From the NCBI GenBank assembly GCA_963750195.1, contig CAVVPS010000019.1, positions 186,001 through 250,000 on the forward strand: a DNA stretch of 64,000 nucleotides, written 5' to 3'. Below the pieces are notes generated by a model that saw only the letters and a program-made list of their open reading frames with translations, did no database searches and had not been told where the DNA came from. Position 1 is the first letter of the stretch. Each line of letters starts with the position of its first letter. Positions 25,308 to 33,504 of the stretch are shown piece after piece. The position numbers and the translations under genes were made by a program. The DNA is from AP-15 sp963750195. Its GTDB lineage: Bacteria; Pseudomonadota; Alphaproteobacteria; ATCC43930; CGMCC-115725.

Positions 25308-25901
25308 ATGCCCGTTGCCGAACCCAAGCCAAATCCCGTGACTCCCGGCCACCCAGCGGCCGAACCCTCGATGGAGGATATAATCGCGTCGATCGGCCGC
25401 CTCATTGCCGAAGATAATCGATCGACAGAGGCGATACGCCCGGTGCGCGGCGAGAGCGGCGAGATCCTCGAACTGACTGAGGCGATCGAGGCGGATGGCT
25501 CGGTGCGGCATTTGGCGCCGGTCGCCGCGCCGGCGCCTGTGGCTGGAGCAGGCAAAGAACCCTCGCCCGCCGCCGCCCGGTCGGAGCGAATCGAACCGGA
25601 CCCTCCGCACACGGACCCCGTATACGCAACGAAATCGGATGGTCCGCGCGAACGCATTCTTTCGTCGACGACATCGGGGGCAGCCGCCACCGCCTTTGCC
25701 CGGCTCGGCGCGGCGCCGCGGGAGCGGCGGACCGAGGGAGAGCTGACGATCGGTGCTGCCGACCGCACCCTAGAGCAGATCGTCTGCGACACCTTGCGGC
25801 CCCTGCTGCAGGCTTGGCTCGACGACCACCTCCCGGGCCTTGTCGAACGCTTGGTCCGTGAGGAGATCGCACGCGTCGTCGGTGAGGCCGGTCTGCGCTG
25901 A
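25308..25901 (+). CDS. popZ: DUF2497 / PopZ-like polar organising protein
   Basis: A protein of 197 residues (TTG at 25275 would add 11) with the two ends that define DUF2497/PopZ: an N-terminal SMEDIIASIGRLIAED helix and a C-terminal EQIVCDTLRPLLQAWLDDHLPGLVERLV helix pair, joined by a Pro/Ala/Glu-rich disordered linker. PopZ self-assembles at cell poles and anchors ParB and signalling proteins in alphaproteobacteria. Its place between tolC and valS is conserved in the class. The symbol is by family; polar function is inferred. Confidence 0.85.
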   Translation: MPVAEPKPNPVTPGHPAAEPSMEDIIASIGRLIAEDNRSTEAIRPVRGESGEILELTEAIEADGSVRHLAPVAAPAPVAGAGKEPSPAAARSERIEPDPPHTDPVYATKSDGPRERILSSTTSGAAATAFARLGAAPRERRTEGELTIGAADRTLEQIVCDTLRPLLQAWLDDHLPGLVERLVREEIARVVGEAGLR

Positions 25902-26004
25902 AGCGGCGGCAAATCGCCCGCCCCAGCCAATCTCGCGCGTCGCCGCCTCGCTCGCTGCGCGTCGGCGCCTGGTCTCCAACCGCTTAATCGAGGACGGTTC
26001 AGCA

Positions 26005-28653
26005 ATGCTGGACAAAACTTTCGAGCCTGCTGACGTGGAGCGGCGCTGCTACGCGCAATGGGAAGCGTCGGGCGCGTTTGCCGCCGACCCCGACGGCAAC
26101 AAGGCGCCCTATACGATCATGATGCCGCCTCCCAACGTGACGGGGAGCCTGCATATGGGGCATGCCTTGACCTTCACGTTGCAGGACGTGCTGGTCCGCT
26201 ATCAGCGCATGCGTGGCCGCGACGTGCTTTGGCAGCCCGGCACCGATCACGCCGGCATCGCCACTGAAATCGTTGTCGCCGGCCAGATCGCCGAGGAAGG
26301 CGGATCGAAGCGCGATCTGGGCCGTGAACGGTTCGTCGCCCGGGTCTGGGAATGGAAGCAGCAGTCGGGCGGCACTATCACCCGCCAGCTGCGCCGTCTT
26401 GGCGCCTCGCCGGACTGGCGGCGCGAGCGCTTTACGATGGATCCGGGCCTGGCCGCGGCGGTTCGTCGGGTTTTTGTCGCGCTTTTTCGCGAGGGGCTGG
26501 TCTACCGCGACAAGCGGCTCGTTAATTGGGATCCCGAGATGCACACCGTGATCTCGGATCTCGAGGTTGAAAACCGCGAGACCAACGGCTCGCTGTGGCA
26601 CATCCGCTACCCGATCGAGGGCGAGCCTGGCCGTTATATCGTGGTCGCAACGACCCGGCCCGAGACGATGCTCGGCGACACCGGGGTCGCGGTGCACCCG
26701 GAGGATGCGCGGTTCGCCGATTTGGTCGGCAAATCCGTCCGCCTGCCGCTCGCCGGCCGGCTGATCCCGATCATCGCCGACGAGTACGCCGATCCCGAGA
26801 CCGGCAGCGGCGCGGTCAAGATCACGCCGGCGCACGACTTCAACGATTTCGAGGTCGGCCGGCGGCACGGGCTGGCTGAGCTCAACATCTTCGATGCGGA
26901 CGCTCGGCTCAACGACGCGGTGCCGGAGGCGTATCGCGGCCTCGACCGATTTGCAGCGCGCGAGAAAGTGGTTGCCGATCTCGACGCCGCCGGGCTCCTG
27001 GAAAAGGTCGAAGACCATACCCTGATGGTGCCGCATCATGACCGTTCGGGTGTGGTCATCGAGCCGTGGCTGACCGATCAATGGTTTTGCGACGCGCGCG
27101 TGCTGGCCGGCCCGGCGATCGCCGCGGTCGAGGACGGGCGCACCCGCTTCGTACCGCGGCAATGGGAGAACACGTTCTTCGAGTGGATGCGCAACATCCA
27201 GCCTTGGTGCATTTCGCGACAGCTGTGGTGGGGGCACCAGATCCCGGCCTGGTACGGACCGGACGGCACTGTCTTTGTTGCCGAGACCGAGGCGGAAGCG
27301 CTCGTCGACGCCGAGGCGAAGTGCGGCCAAGCGGTCGAATTGCGCCGCGATGATGACGTGCTCGACACGTGGTTTTCGTCGGCGCTATGGCCGTTCTCCA
27401 CCCTCGGCTGGCCGGAGCCGACCCGCGAACTGGTCCGCTATTATCCGGGCGACGTACTGGTCACCGGCTTCGACATCATCTTTTTCTGGGTGGCCCGGAT
27501 GATGATGATGGGGTTGCACTTCATGGGCGAAGTGCCGTTCCGCACCGTCTACATCCATGCACTGGTGCGCGACGAGCGCGGCCAGAAAATGTCGAAATCG
27601 CGCGGTAACATCATCGATCCGCTCGAACTGATCGACCGTTACGGCTGCGACGCGCTGCGCTTCACGTTGGCGGCGTTGGCTGCGCCTGGTCGCGACATCA
27701 AGCTCGCCGAGAGCCGGGTCGAAGGTTACCGCAATTTCGCGACCAAGCTGTGGAACGCAGCGCGCTATGCGCAGATCAACGGTTGCGCGCCGGTGGGCGG
27801 CTTTTCCCCGGCGCAGTCCAGGCTGACTGTCAACCGCTGGATCGCGGCGGCGACGGCCGATTGCGCCGCTGCGGTGACCGCCTCGCTCGACGCCTATCGT
27901 TTCGACGAGGCGGCGGCGCGGCTCTACCACTTCGTGTGGGGCAGCTTTTGCGATTGGTATATCGAGTTCACCAAGCCGATCCTGCAAGCCGACGACCCGG
28001 CGGCGCGGAGCGAGACACGGGCGACCACGGCTTGGGTCCTGGCCCATATCCTGCGCCTGCTGCACCCGGTCATGCCGTTCATCACCGAGGAGTTGTGGCA
28101 ATATTTCGCCGGCGCGGGCGCGGGCTTGCTGATCTCTGCTCCGTGGCCCGATTTCACGTCGGATGCGATTGATCGCGCCGCTGCGAGCGAGATGGAATGG
28201 GTGGTCGCGGCGATCTCCGCGGTCCGCGCCGTGCGCGCGGAGATGAACGTGCCGCCTGCTTCGCGTGTGCCGCTGCTGGTCAAGGATGCCCATACCGTTG
28301 CGGCCGAACGGCTCGAACGCCACCGCGAGCATTTCATCCGTCTCGCGCGGGTCGACCGGATCGAGCCCGCGGAGATCGTTCCCGTCGGAGCGATACAGGT
28401 CGTGGTTGAAGGTGCGACGATGATCCTGCCGCTCGGCGAGGTCGTCGACCTCGCTCGGGAACGGGCCCGGCTTGCCAAGGAGATCGGCAAGCTGGATGGC
28501 GAGATCGCGAAATTCGCCGCCAAGCTTGGTAACCCGCAGTTTCTCGCCAAGGCGAAGCCAGAAGTGGTGGAAGAGCAGCGCGAACGCGAAGCCGACGCGG
28601 CCCGCGACCGAGATCGGCTGCGTGCTGCCTACGACCGGCTGGCGGCTGTTTGA
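26005..28653 (+). CDS. valS: Valine--tRNA ligase
   Basis: An 882-residue class I aminoacyl-tRNA synthetase. PPPNVTGSLHMGHA holds the HIGH-type motif at residues 50-53, and KMSKSRGN holds KMSKS at about 528-532. The editing domain follows RYIVVATTRPETMLGDTGVAVHP, and the C-terminus ends in the ValS coiled-coil arm (RARLAKEIGKLDGEIAKFAAKLGN). The start is the ATG at 26005, where the MLDKTFEPADVERRCY N-terminus begins; upstream in-frame sequence is not protein-like. Confidence 0.97.
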   Translation: MLDKTFEPADVERRCYAQWEASGAFAADPDGNKAPYTIMMPPPNVTGSLHMGHALTFTLQDVLVRYQRMRGRDVLWQPGTDHAGIATEIVVAGQIAEEGGSKRDLGRERFVARVWEWKQQSGGTITRQLRRLGASPDWRRERFTMDPGLAAAVRRVFVALFREGLVYRDKRLVNWDPEMHTVISDLEVENRETNGSLWHIRYPIEGEPGRYIVVATTRPETMLGDTGVAVHPEDARFADLVGKSVRLPLAGRLIPIIADEYADPETGSGAVKITPAHDFNDFEVGRRHGLAELNIFDADARLNDAVPEAYRGLDRFAAREKVVADLDAAGLLEKVEDHTLMVPHHDRSGVVIEPWLTDQWFCDARVLAGPAIAAVEDGRTRFVPRQWENTFFEWMRNIQPWCISRQLWWGHQIPAWYGPDGTVFVAETEAEALVDAEAKCGQAVELRRDDDVLDTWFSSALWPFSTLGWPEPTRELVRYYPGDVLVTGFDIIFFWVARMMMMGLHFMGEVPFRTVYIHALVRDERGQKMSKSRGNIIDPLELIDRYGCDALRFTLAALAAPGRDIKLAESRVEGYRNFATKLWNAARYAQINGCAPVGGFSPAQSRLTVNRWIAAATADCAAAVTASLDAYRFDEAAARLYHFVWGSFCDWYIEFTKPILQADDPAARSETRATTAWVLAHILRLLHPVMPFITEELWQYFAGAGAGLLISAPWPDFTSDAIDRAAASEMEWVVAAISAVRAVRAEMNVPPASRVPLLVKDAHTVAAERLERHREHFIRLARVDRIEPAEIVPVGAIQVVVEGATMILPLGEVVDLARERARLAKEIGKLDGEIAKFAAKLGNPQFLAKAKPEVVEEQREREADAARDRDRLRAAYDRLAAV

Positions 28654-28757
28654 TCTTATCTCAGCCGTAAACCGGGCGGCCGATCGGAGCCTTGCCCGGC
28701 ACCGGGCAATTTACACGTGATCGCAATGGCGCGGATGGACCCATCCGTAGGCGCTGC

Positions 28758-29309
28758 ATGAGAAGATTCATACTGACAGGGGCTCCCGGCTCGGGGAAGA
28801 CGACAATAATCCGTCAATTGGAACTCGACGGTTTCGGCGTTGTCGAGGAGGCGGCAAGCGATGTCATCGCTCTGTGGCAGGCGCGGGGGGTTGCGGAAGC
28901 ATGGAAGCATCGCTCATTCATCGACGCGATTGCTGAATTGCAAAGACGGCGTCAGATTCGCGCGTGTCACGCGCCGGAAGAAGTACAGTTTCACGATCGG
29001 TCGGTGATCTGCACCGCCGCCTTGGCAGTCTACCTGGGATACCCGTTCTCCGATTTGCTCTCGCGGGAACTAGAGCGTGTCGAAACGGGAGCGATCTATC
29101 AGAAGCGCGTGTTCTTTATCCAGAATCTCGGCTTTATCACCCCGACCGAAGCACGGCGGATCAGCTTTGAGGATTCGCTGTGGTTCGAGCGCGTGCACGA
29201 AGAGATCTATCGCAACTTCGGCTTCGAGCTCGTTTTCATTGAGCCAGCGAGCCTGTCCGACAGGGTGTCTGCGATCAAGCGCTCCGCTCGGGCAGGGCAG
29301 AGCGGTTGA
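28758..29309 (+). CDS. AAA-family P-loop NTPase (AAA_28-like)
   Basis: A 183-residue protein with a P-loop at residues 5-14 (TGAPGSGKTT), VVEEAASDVIAL as in AAA_28 domains, FHDRSVICTAALA for the Walker B-like segment, and RVFFIQNLGF, SFEDSLWFERVHEEIYRNFGFE near the end. AAA_28 proteins resemble NadR-type kinases and are thought to phosphorylate small molecules. Nothing in the context identifies the substrate. The ATG at 28758 is the only start preserving the P-loop at the usual distance. Confidence 0.82.
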   Translation: MRRFILTGAPGSGKTTIIRQLELDGFGVVEEAASDVIALWQARGVAEAWKHRSFIDAIAELQRRRQIRACHAPEEVQFHDRSVICTAALAVYLGYPFSDLLSRELERVETGAIYQKRVFFIQNLGFITPTEARRISFEDSLWFERVHEEIYRNFGFELVFIEPASLSDRVSAIKRSARAGQSG

Positions 29310-29394
29310 TCTAATTCAAGGCAGTCTCCGGCCGGCTGGCCGGGGCGGCGCCTCCTCGCTATGGTTATAGACGCCTGCCGATCAGGAACCGCTC

Positions 29395-30444
29395 GTGAAC
29401 CTACTCGCCGATGATCTTGTCTCCGCCGGTCTCGTTGTTCCCGAGCACGACGACGAGATCCGCCGCGTCGCGGATCAGTTCGCGGTTGCCGTGACTGAGG
29501 ACATGGCGGCGCTGATCGATCCCGGCGACGATCGTGATCCGATCGCGGCGCAGTTCGTGCCAAGTGTCGCGGAACTGGCCGTCGCCGAAGAGGAATTGGC
29601 GGACCCGATCGGCGACCAGCGCTGGTCGCCGGTTCCGGGCATTGTGCATCGTCATCCCGATCGGGTGTTGCTGAAGCCGACCTTGTTGTGTCCGGTCTAT
29701 TGTCGCTTCTGCTTTCGCCGCGAGGTGGTCGGCAAGAAGCCGGCGATGCTGGGGCCGGCGGTGCTGGAACGGGCCTACGCCTATATCCGCGAACAGCCGG
29801 AGGTCTGGGAGGTCATCGTCACCGGCGGCGACCCGTTCGTGCTGGCGCCTCGCCGCCTCGCCGCCATCGTGGGGGCGCTCGACGAAATCCGGCATCTCGG
29901 CGTGATCCGGTTTCACACCCGGGTCCCGGTGGTCGATCCCGGCCGGGTGACTCCGGCTCTGGTCGCGGCGCTCACAGCGGAGAAGGCGGTTTATGTCGTG
30001 ATCCACGCGAATCATCCGCGCGAGCTGACCGCGGCGGCGAAAGCGGCTGTCACCCGGCTGATCCGCGCCGGCATCCCAGTCCTGTCGCAGACCGTATTGC
30101 TGCGTGGCGTCAACGACGATGCCGCGGTGCTCGAAGCCTTGTTTCGAGGGCTCGTGGCAATGCGGGTAAAGCCGTATTACCTGCACCATGCCGATCTCGC
30201 CCGCGGCACCGCGCATTTCCGCACCGGGATCGGCGAGGGCCAGCGCCTCGTGCGCTCGTTGCGCACCCGCGCTTCCGGACTGTGCCAGCCGACCTATGTG
30301 CTCGACATTCCGGGCGGCTACGGCAAAGTGCCGCTCGCCGCGAGCGCCGCCGCCCCTGATCCCGCTTCCGGCGGGTGGAACGTGGAGGATGGAACCAGGG
30401 TCCGGCACGCCTATCCGCCCGATCCCGACACCCCGGAGGGATGA
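29395..30444 (+). CDS. Radical SAM lysine 2,3-aminomutase-family protein (EpmB/KamA-like)
   Basis: A 349-residue radical SAM enzyme. The cluster-binding motif is CPVYCRFC (Cys-x3-Cys-x2-Cys) near residue 99, followed by FRREVVGKK; VIVTGGDPFVLAPRRL and FHTRVPVVDPGRVTP are typical of the KamA/EpmB group, and YYLHHADLARGTAHFR contains the PLP/lysine-binding region. Family members shift the alpha-amino group of lysine to beta, either free or for elongation factor P modification. No efp or epmA lies nearby. The GTG start at 29395 and stop overlap (ATGA) with the next gene indicate coupling to the potassium channel gene. Confidence 0.85.
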   Translation: MNLLADDLVSAGLVVPEHDDEIRRVADQFAVAVTEDMAALIDPGDDRDPIAAQFVPSVAELAVAEEELADPIGDQRWSPVPGIVHRHPDRVLLKPTLLCPVYCRFCFRREVVGKKPAMLGPAVLERAYAYIREQPEVWEVIVTGGDPFVLAPRRLAAIVGALDEIRHLGVIRFHTRVPVVDPGRVTPALVAALTAEKAVYVVIHANHPRELTAAAKAAVTRLIRAGIPVLSQTVLLRGVNDDAAVLEALFRGLVAMRVKPYYLHHADLARGTAHFRTGIGEGQRLVRSLRTRASGLCQPTYVLDIPGGYGKVPLAASAAAPDPASGGWNVEDGTRVRHAYPPDPDTPEG

Positions 30445-32174
30445 GGGAGCTCGCCGTGGCGGGCCCCGACGATCCGGTATTGATCGTCGTCGGCGGCGAC
30501 GCGCTAGCGCTCGGCACAGCACAAGAGCTTTGCGCGCTGCAGGGTCACCGGATTGTCGTGCTGTGGGCCATAGGCTCCGATTTTGCCCGCGCGGTAGAGG
30601 GGGTGGGCGCCGTCTTCATCGCGGCGCGCCCGGACAGCGGCGAGGGGCTCGCCCGAGCCGGCGTCGAGCGGGCGGTCACGATCCTTGCGCTGTCGCCCGA
30701 CGACCAGCTCAACCTGCACGCGGCGCTGCTGGCGCGTGACGCCAATCCGCGGATTCGCATCGTTTTGCGGCAGTTCAACCGGACTCTCTCCCGCAAAATC
30801 GAGCAAAATCTGCCGAATTGCTCGGTCCTGTCGCTCGCCTGGCACTCGGCGACAACCTATGCAGCGGCTGCGGTCGACTCCTCCGCTTTCCGCGGGCTGC
30901 AATTTCCCGAGCCCGACGGCCCACTGACCGCCTTTGCCGCACGCGTCGCCGAGCGCTGTGGAGTGGCGGGCAATACCGTTCTTGCGGCGGAGCACGCCCT
31001 CGGTGCGCGAATCATTGCGGTCGACGGCAAGACCGAGTTCGCGCGCGATGCCGTCCTGGCGGCGCAGGCTGACCTCGTCATCTATGGCGATGTTGCCAAG
31101 CTGGAAGGCACTTCCCCCCGTCTCCCGCTGGGGCGGGCCCGCCCCGCGATCCGCCGGAATCTGCGCGCGCTGTTGCGTCGCCGCCGGAATCAGCCGCCAC
31201 GCCTCAACCCGATCCTCGCCCGGCTCGTATTGGGGGCGCTCGTCGTGTTCCTGGCCGGCTCCTGGTATTTCCACGCGGTCTTCCGGGACAGGTGGCTGGA
31301 CGCCGCCTACTTCGTGGTCGCGACGATGACGACGACCGGCTATGGCGATGTGACCCCCAACCGGAACGATCCGATTGAAGTCGTCGCCGCTATGCTGCTG
31401 ATGCTGTCCGGCATCACCTTTACCGGCCTTTTCATCGCCTTCGGCGCCTCGCTGCTGACCCGGGTGCAGTGGGTCACGATGCAAGGCCTGCGTCCGATCC
31501 ATCGCCGCGGACATATCGTTGTCTGTGGCGCCGGCAGCATCGGCACCGAGGTGATCGACCTGTTGCTCGGTCTCGGTAAGCGGTTGGTCGTCGTCGAAAG
31601 CGCGCCCGATACCTCTTTGGTCGAAAGTGCACGCGAGCGGCGATTCGATCTGCTGACGGGCGACGCAAGCCGAGATGCGACCCTCGATCTATGCAATCTC
31701 GGCACTGCGCACGGCCTAGTTGCCTTGACCAATGTCGATACCCTGAACCTCGAAATCGCGCTTGGGGCGCGGGCGCGCAACCCGACCATGCCGATCGTGC
31801 TGCGGATCGCCGATGCGAGCTTTGCCGCATCGATCGCCCGCCATTTTGAGTTTGAGACGACGTTCTCGGCGGCGGCGCTGGCGACCCCCGTCTTTGTCGG
31901 CCTGTCGCGTTTCGCGGGATCGCGCGGCCGTGTCGCCCTGGCCGGTCAGGAGTTTGCGATAGGCGAATATACGGTCGGCGGGGATCTCCGGCCGACGCCG
32001 CCGGGCAACGCCATCGCGCTCGCAATATCGCGGCAGGGCAACTTTTCCCTGGCGCGCGATTTTCGTAAGCTCGGACCCAGCGACCGCGTTCTTCTGATCG
32101 TCCCTTTGGCCCCGTTCCGGGAGGGGCAGGACACGCTCGCCGCCGCGGCCGATCGTTTTCTGCACGGCGGCTGA
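30441..32174 (+). CDS. Potassium channel with N- and C-terminal RCK (TrkA-N) domains
   Basis: A 577-residue protein. The first 230 or so residues form a TrkA-N-like Rossmann domain (VLIVVGGDALALGTAQEL, DDQLNLHAALLARD). Then come a transmembrane segment (LVLGALVVFLAGSWYF), a pore helix and selectivity filter TTTGYGD at about residues 297-303, and a second transmembrane segment (MLLMLSGITFTGLFIAFGASLL). A second TrkA-N domain follows (HIVVCGAGSIGTEVIDLLLG, LTGDASRDATL) with a TrkA-C-like tail. It should be a ligand-gated potassium channel of the inner membrane. The RCK domain on both sides of the 2TM pore is less common. It overlaps the aminomutase gene by 4 bp. Confidence 0.88.
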   Translation: MRELAVAGPDDPVLIVVGGDALALGTAQELCALQGHRIVVLWAIGSDFARAVEGVGAVFIAARPDSGEGLARAGVERAVTILALSPDDQLNLHAALLARDANPRIRIVLRQFNRTLSRKIEQNLPNCSVLSLAWHSATTYAAAAVDSSAFRGLQFPEPDGPLTAFAARVAERCGVAGNTVLAAEHALGARIIAVDGKTEFARDAVLAAQADLVIYGDVAKLEGTSPRLPLGRARPAIRRNLRALLRRRRNQPPRLNPILARLVLGALVVFLAGSWYFHAVFRDRWLDAAYFVVATMTTTGYGDVTPNRNDPIEVVAAMLLMLSGITFTGLFIAFGASLLTRVQWVTMQGLRPIHRRGHIVVCGAGSIGTEVIDLLLGLGKRLVVVESAPDTSLVESARERRFDLLTGDASRDATLDLCNLGTAHGLVALTNVDTLNLEIALGARARNPTMPIVLRIADASFAASIARHFEFETTFSAAALATPVFVGLSRFAGSRGRVALAGQEFAIGEYTVGGDLRPTPPGNAIALAISRQGNFSLARDFRKLGPSDRVLLIVPLAPFREGQDTLAAAADRFLHGG

Positions 32175-32187
32175 GGGTGCAGAAAAC
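32155..32187. repeat. Perfect 10-bp inverted repeat between convergent genes
   Basis: GTTTTCTGCA (32155-32164) pairs perfectly with TGCAGAAAAC (32178-32187) around a 13-nt loop. It spans the stop of the potassium channel gene and ends one base before the xthA stop. The position suits a shared end-of-transcript hairpin, but neither strand has a T tract after the stem, so it is not a canonical intrinsic terminator. Confidence 0.5.
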
Positions 32188-32958
32188 CTATATCGCCAGC
32201 TCGCACCAGATCGGGGTGTGGTCGGAGGCGCGCTCCTTGGCGCGTGGCTTCTTGTCGATGTCGCAGGCGGCGACCCGGTCGGCGGCATGCGGCGACAGCA
32301 GCAGATGGTCGATGCGCAGGCCCTCGTCGCGGTTCCAGCGACCGGCTTGATAGTCCCAGAAGGTGTAGCGATGCGGTTCGCGGTGAAAGACCCGGTAGGC
32401 GTCGGTCAGCCCGAGATTCATCAGCGCACGGAAACGCGAGCGCGCTTCGAGCCGACACAGCGCGTCGTCGCGGAAGGCCACGGGGTCGTATACATCTTCG
32501 TCGGCGGGACAGATGTTGTAGTCGCCGGCGAGCACGAACGGAATTTCGCGGCTCAGTAGCTCGCGCGCATGGCCGACCAGCTGCTCCATCCAGGCGAGCT
32601 TGTAGGTGAATTTGTCGGTTCCGACGGGATTGCCGTTGGGCAGATAGATCGCGGCGACGCGGGCGGCGCCGAAAGTCGCCTCGAGATAGCGCGCCTGTTC
32701 GTCCTCTTCCATGCCGGGCAGTCCGCGGACCAACTCCTCGGGCGGCTGCTTCGATAATAACGCCACCCCGTTATACGAACGCTGGCCGATCGCCTCGACA
32801 TGGTAGCCGAGCGACGAGATCTCCAAGGTAGGGAAATCGGCGACGAGACATTTGGTCTCTTGCAGGCACACGATATCGGGCTGCGCGTCAGCAAGAAAAG
32901 CGAGCAGGTGTGGCAGCCGCGCCTTGACCGAATTTACGTTCCAGCTGGCGATCTTCAC
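32188..32958 (-). CDS. xthA: Exodeoxyribonuclease III
   Basis: A 256-residue AP endonuclease/3'-5' exonuclease of the XthA family for base-excision repair. Motifs are complete: MKIASWNVNSVKARL, LQETKC (metal-binding Glu), IYLPNGNPVGTDKFTYKLAW, LAGDYNICPADEDVYDP (Asp/Asn), RIDHLLLSP and SDHTPIWCEL (catalytic Asp-His). It follows erpA on the same strand by 21 bp, a pairing widespread in alphaproteobacteria, and converges with the potassium channel gene. Confidence 0.95.
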   Translation of the reverse strand: MKIASWNVNSVKARLPHLLAFLADAQPDIVCLQETKCLVADFPTLEISSLGYHVEAIGQRSYNGVALLSKQPPEELVRGLPGMEEDEQARYLEATFGAARVAAIYLPNGNPVGTDKFTYKLAWMEQLVGHARELLSREIPFVLAGDYNICPADEDVYDPVAFRDDALCRLEARSRFRALMNLGLTDAYRVFHREPHRYTFWDYQAGRWNRDEGLRIDHLLLSPHAADRVAACDIDKKPRAKERASDHTPIWCELAI

Positions 32959-32979
32959 GGCCGCGATCGATCGCCAGGG

Positions 32980-33339
32980 TCAGCCGATCGAAAACGAATT
33001 ACCGCAGCCGCAGGACGAGGCCGCATTAGGGTTGCGGATCTGGAACGAGGCGCCCATCAGATCCTCGACGAAATCGATCTCGGCGCCGCTCAGCAAGCCG
33101 AGCGATACGTCGTCGACGACGACGGCGATGCCGTCGCGCTCGAACACCACATCATCTTCGTTGCGCTGGTCGTCGAAACTGAACCCATACTGGAACCCGG
33201 AGCAGCCGCCGCCGGAAACGGCGATCCTCAGAAACGCATTTTCGGCCTGCTCCAGCGCCTTAAGCGAGGCAATGCGGCGAACCGCGCTTTCGGTGAGGGC
33301 GATTTGGCGCTCCTCGTTCTCCACCATGCTTTCGGCCAT
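32980..33339 (-). CDS. erpA: Iron-sulfur cluster insertion protein ErpA
   Basis: A 119-residue A-type carrier that delivers Fe-S clusters to apoproteins. The three Cys ligands are visible: GGGCSGFQY in the middle and SSCGCGNSFS at the C-terminus. The ATG at 33339 gives MAESMVENEE and the normal length; longer in-frame options add an unlikely basic stretch. It is divergent from the TPP-enzyme gene across 165 bp and upstream of xthA. Confidence 0.93.
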   Translation of the reverse strand: MAESMVENEERQIALTESAVRRIASLKALEQAENAFLRIAVSGGGCSGFQYGFSFDDQRNEDDVVFERDGIAVVVDDVSLGLLSGAEIDFVEDLMGASFQIRNPNAASSCGCGNSFSIG

Positions 33340-33504
33340 GTGCGCGACGCTCCCAACTTGGCCGGCTCGCACCCGGCATCTCGCAACCGTATGTAAGCAC
33401 CCAGGCAAGTTTGGTCAAATACGCGGTTGATCCCCCCTTTGGCCGGAGGCCAAGATTTTCGGCCGGAGATCGGCTAGGATGAGTGCGCTCAGTGGGAGTT
33501 GATC

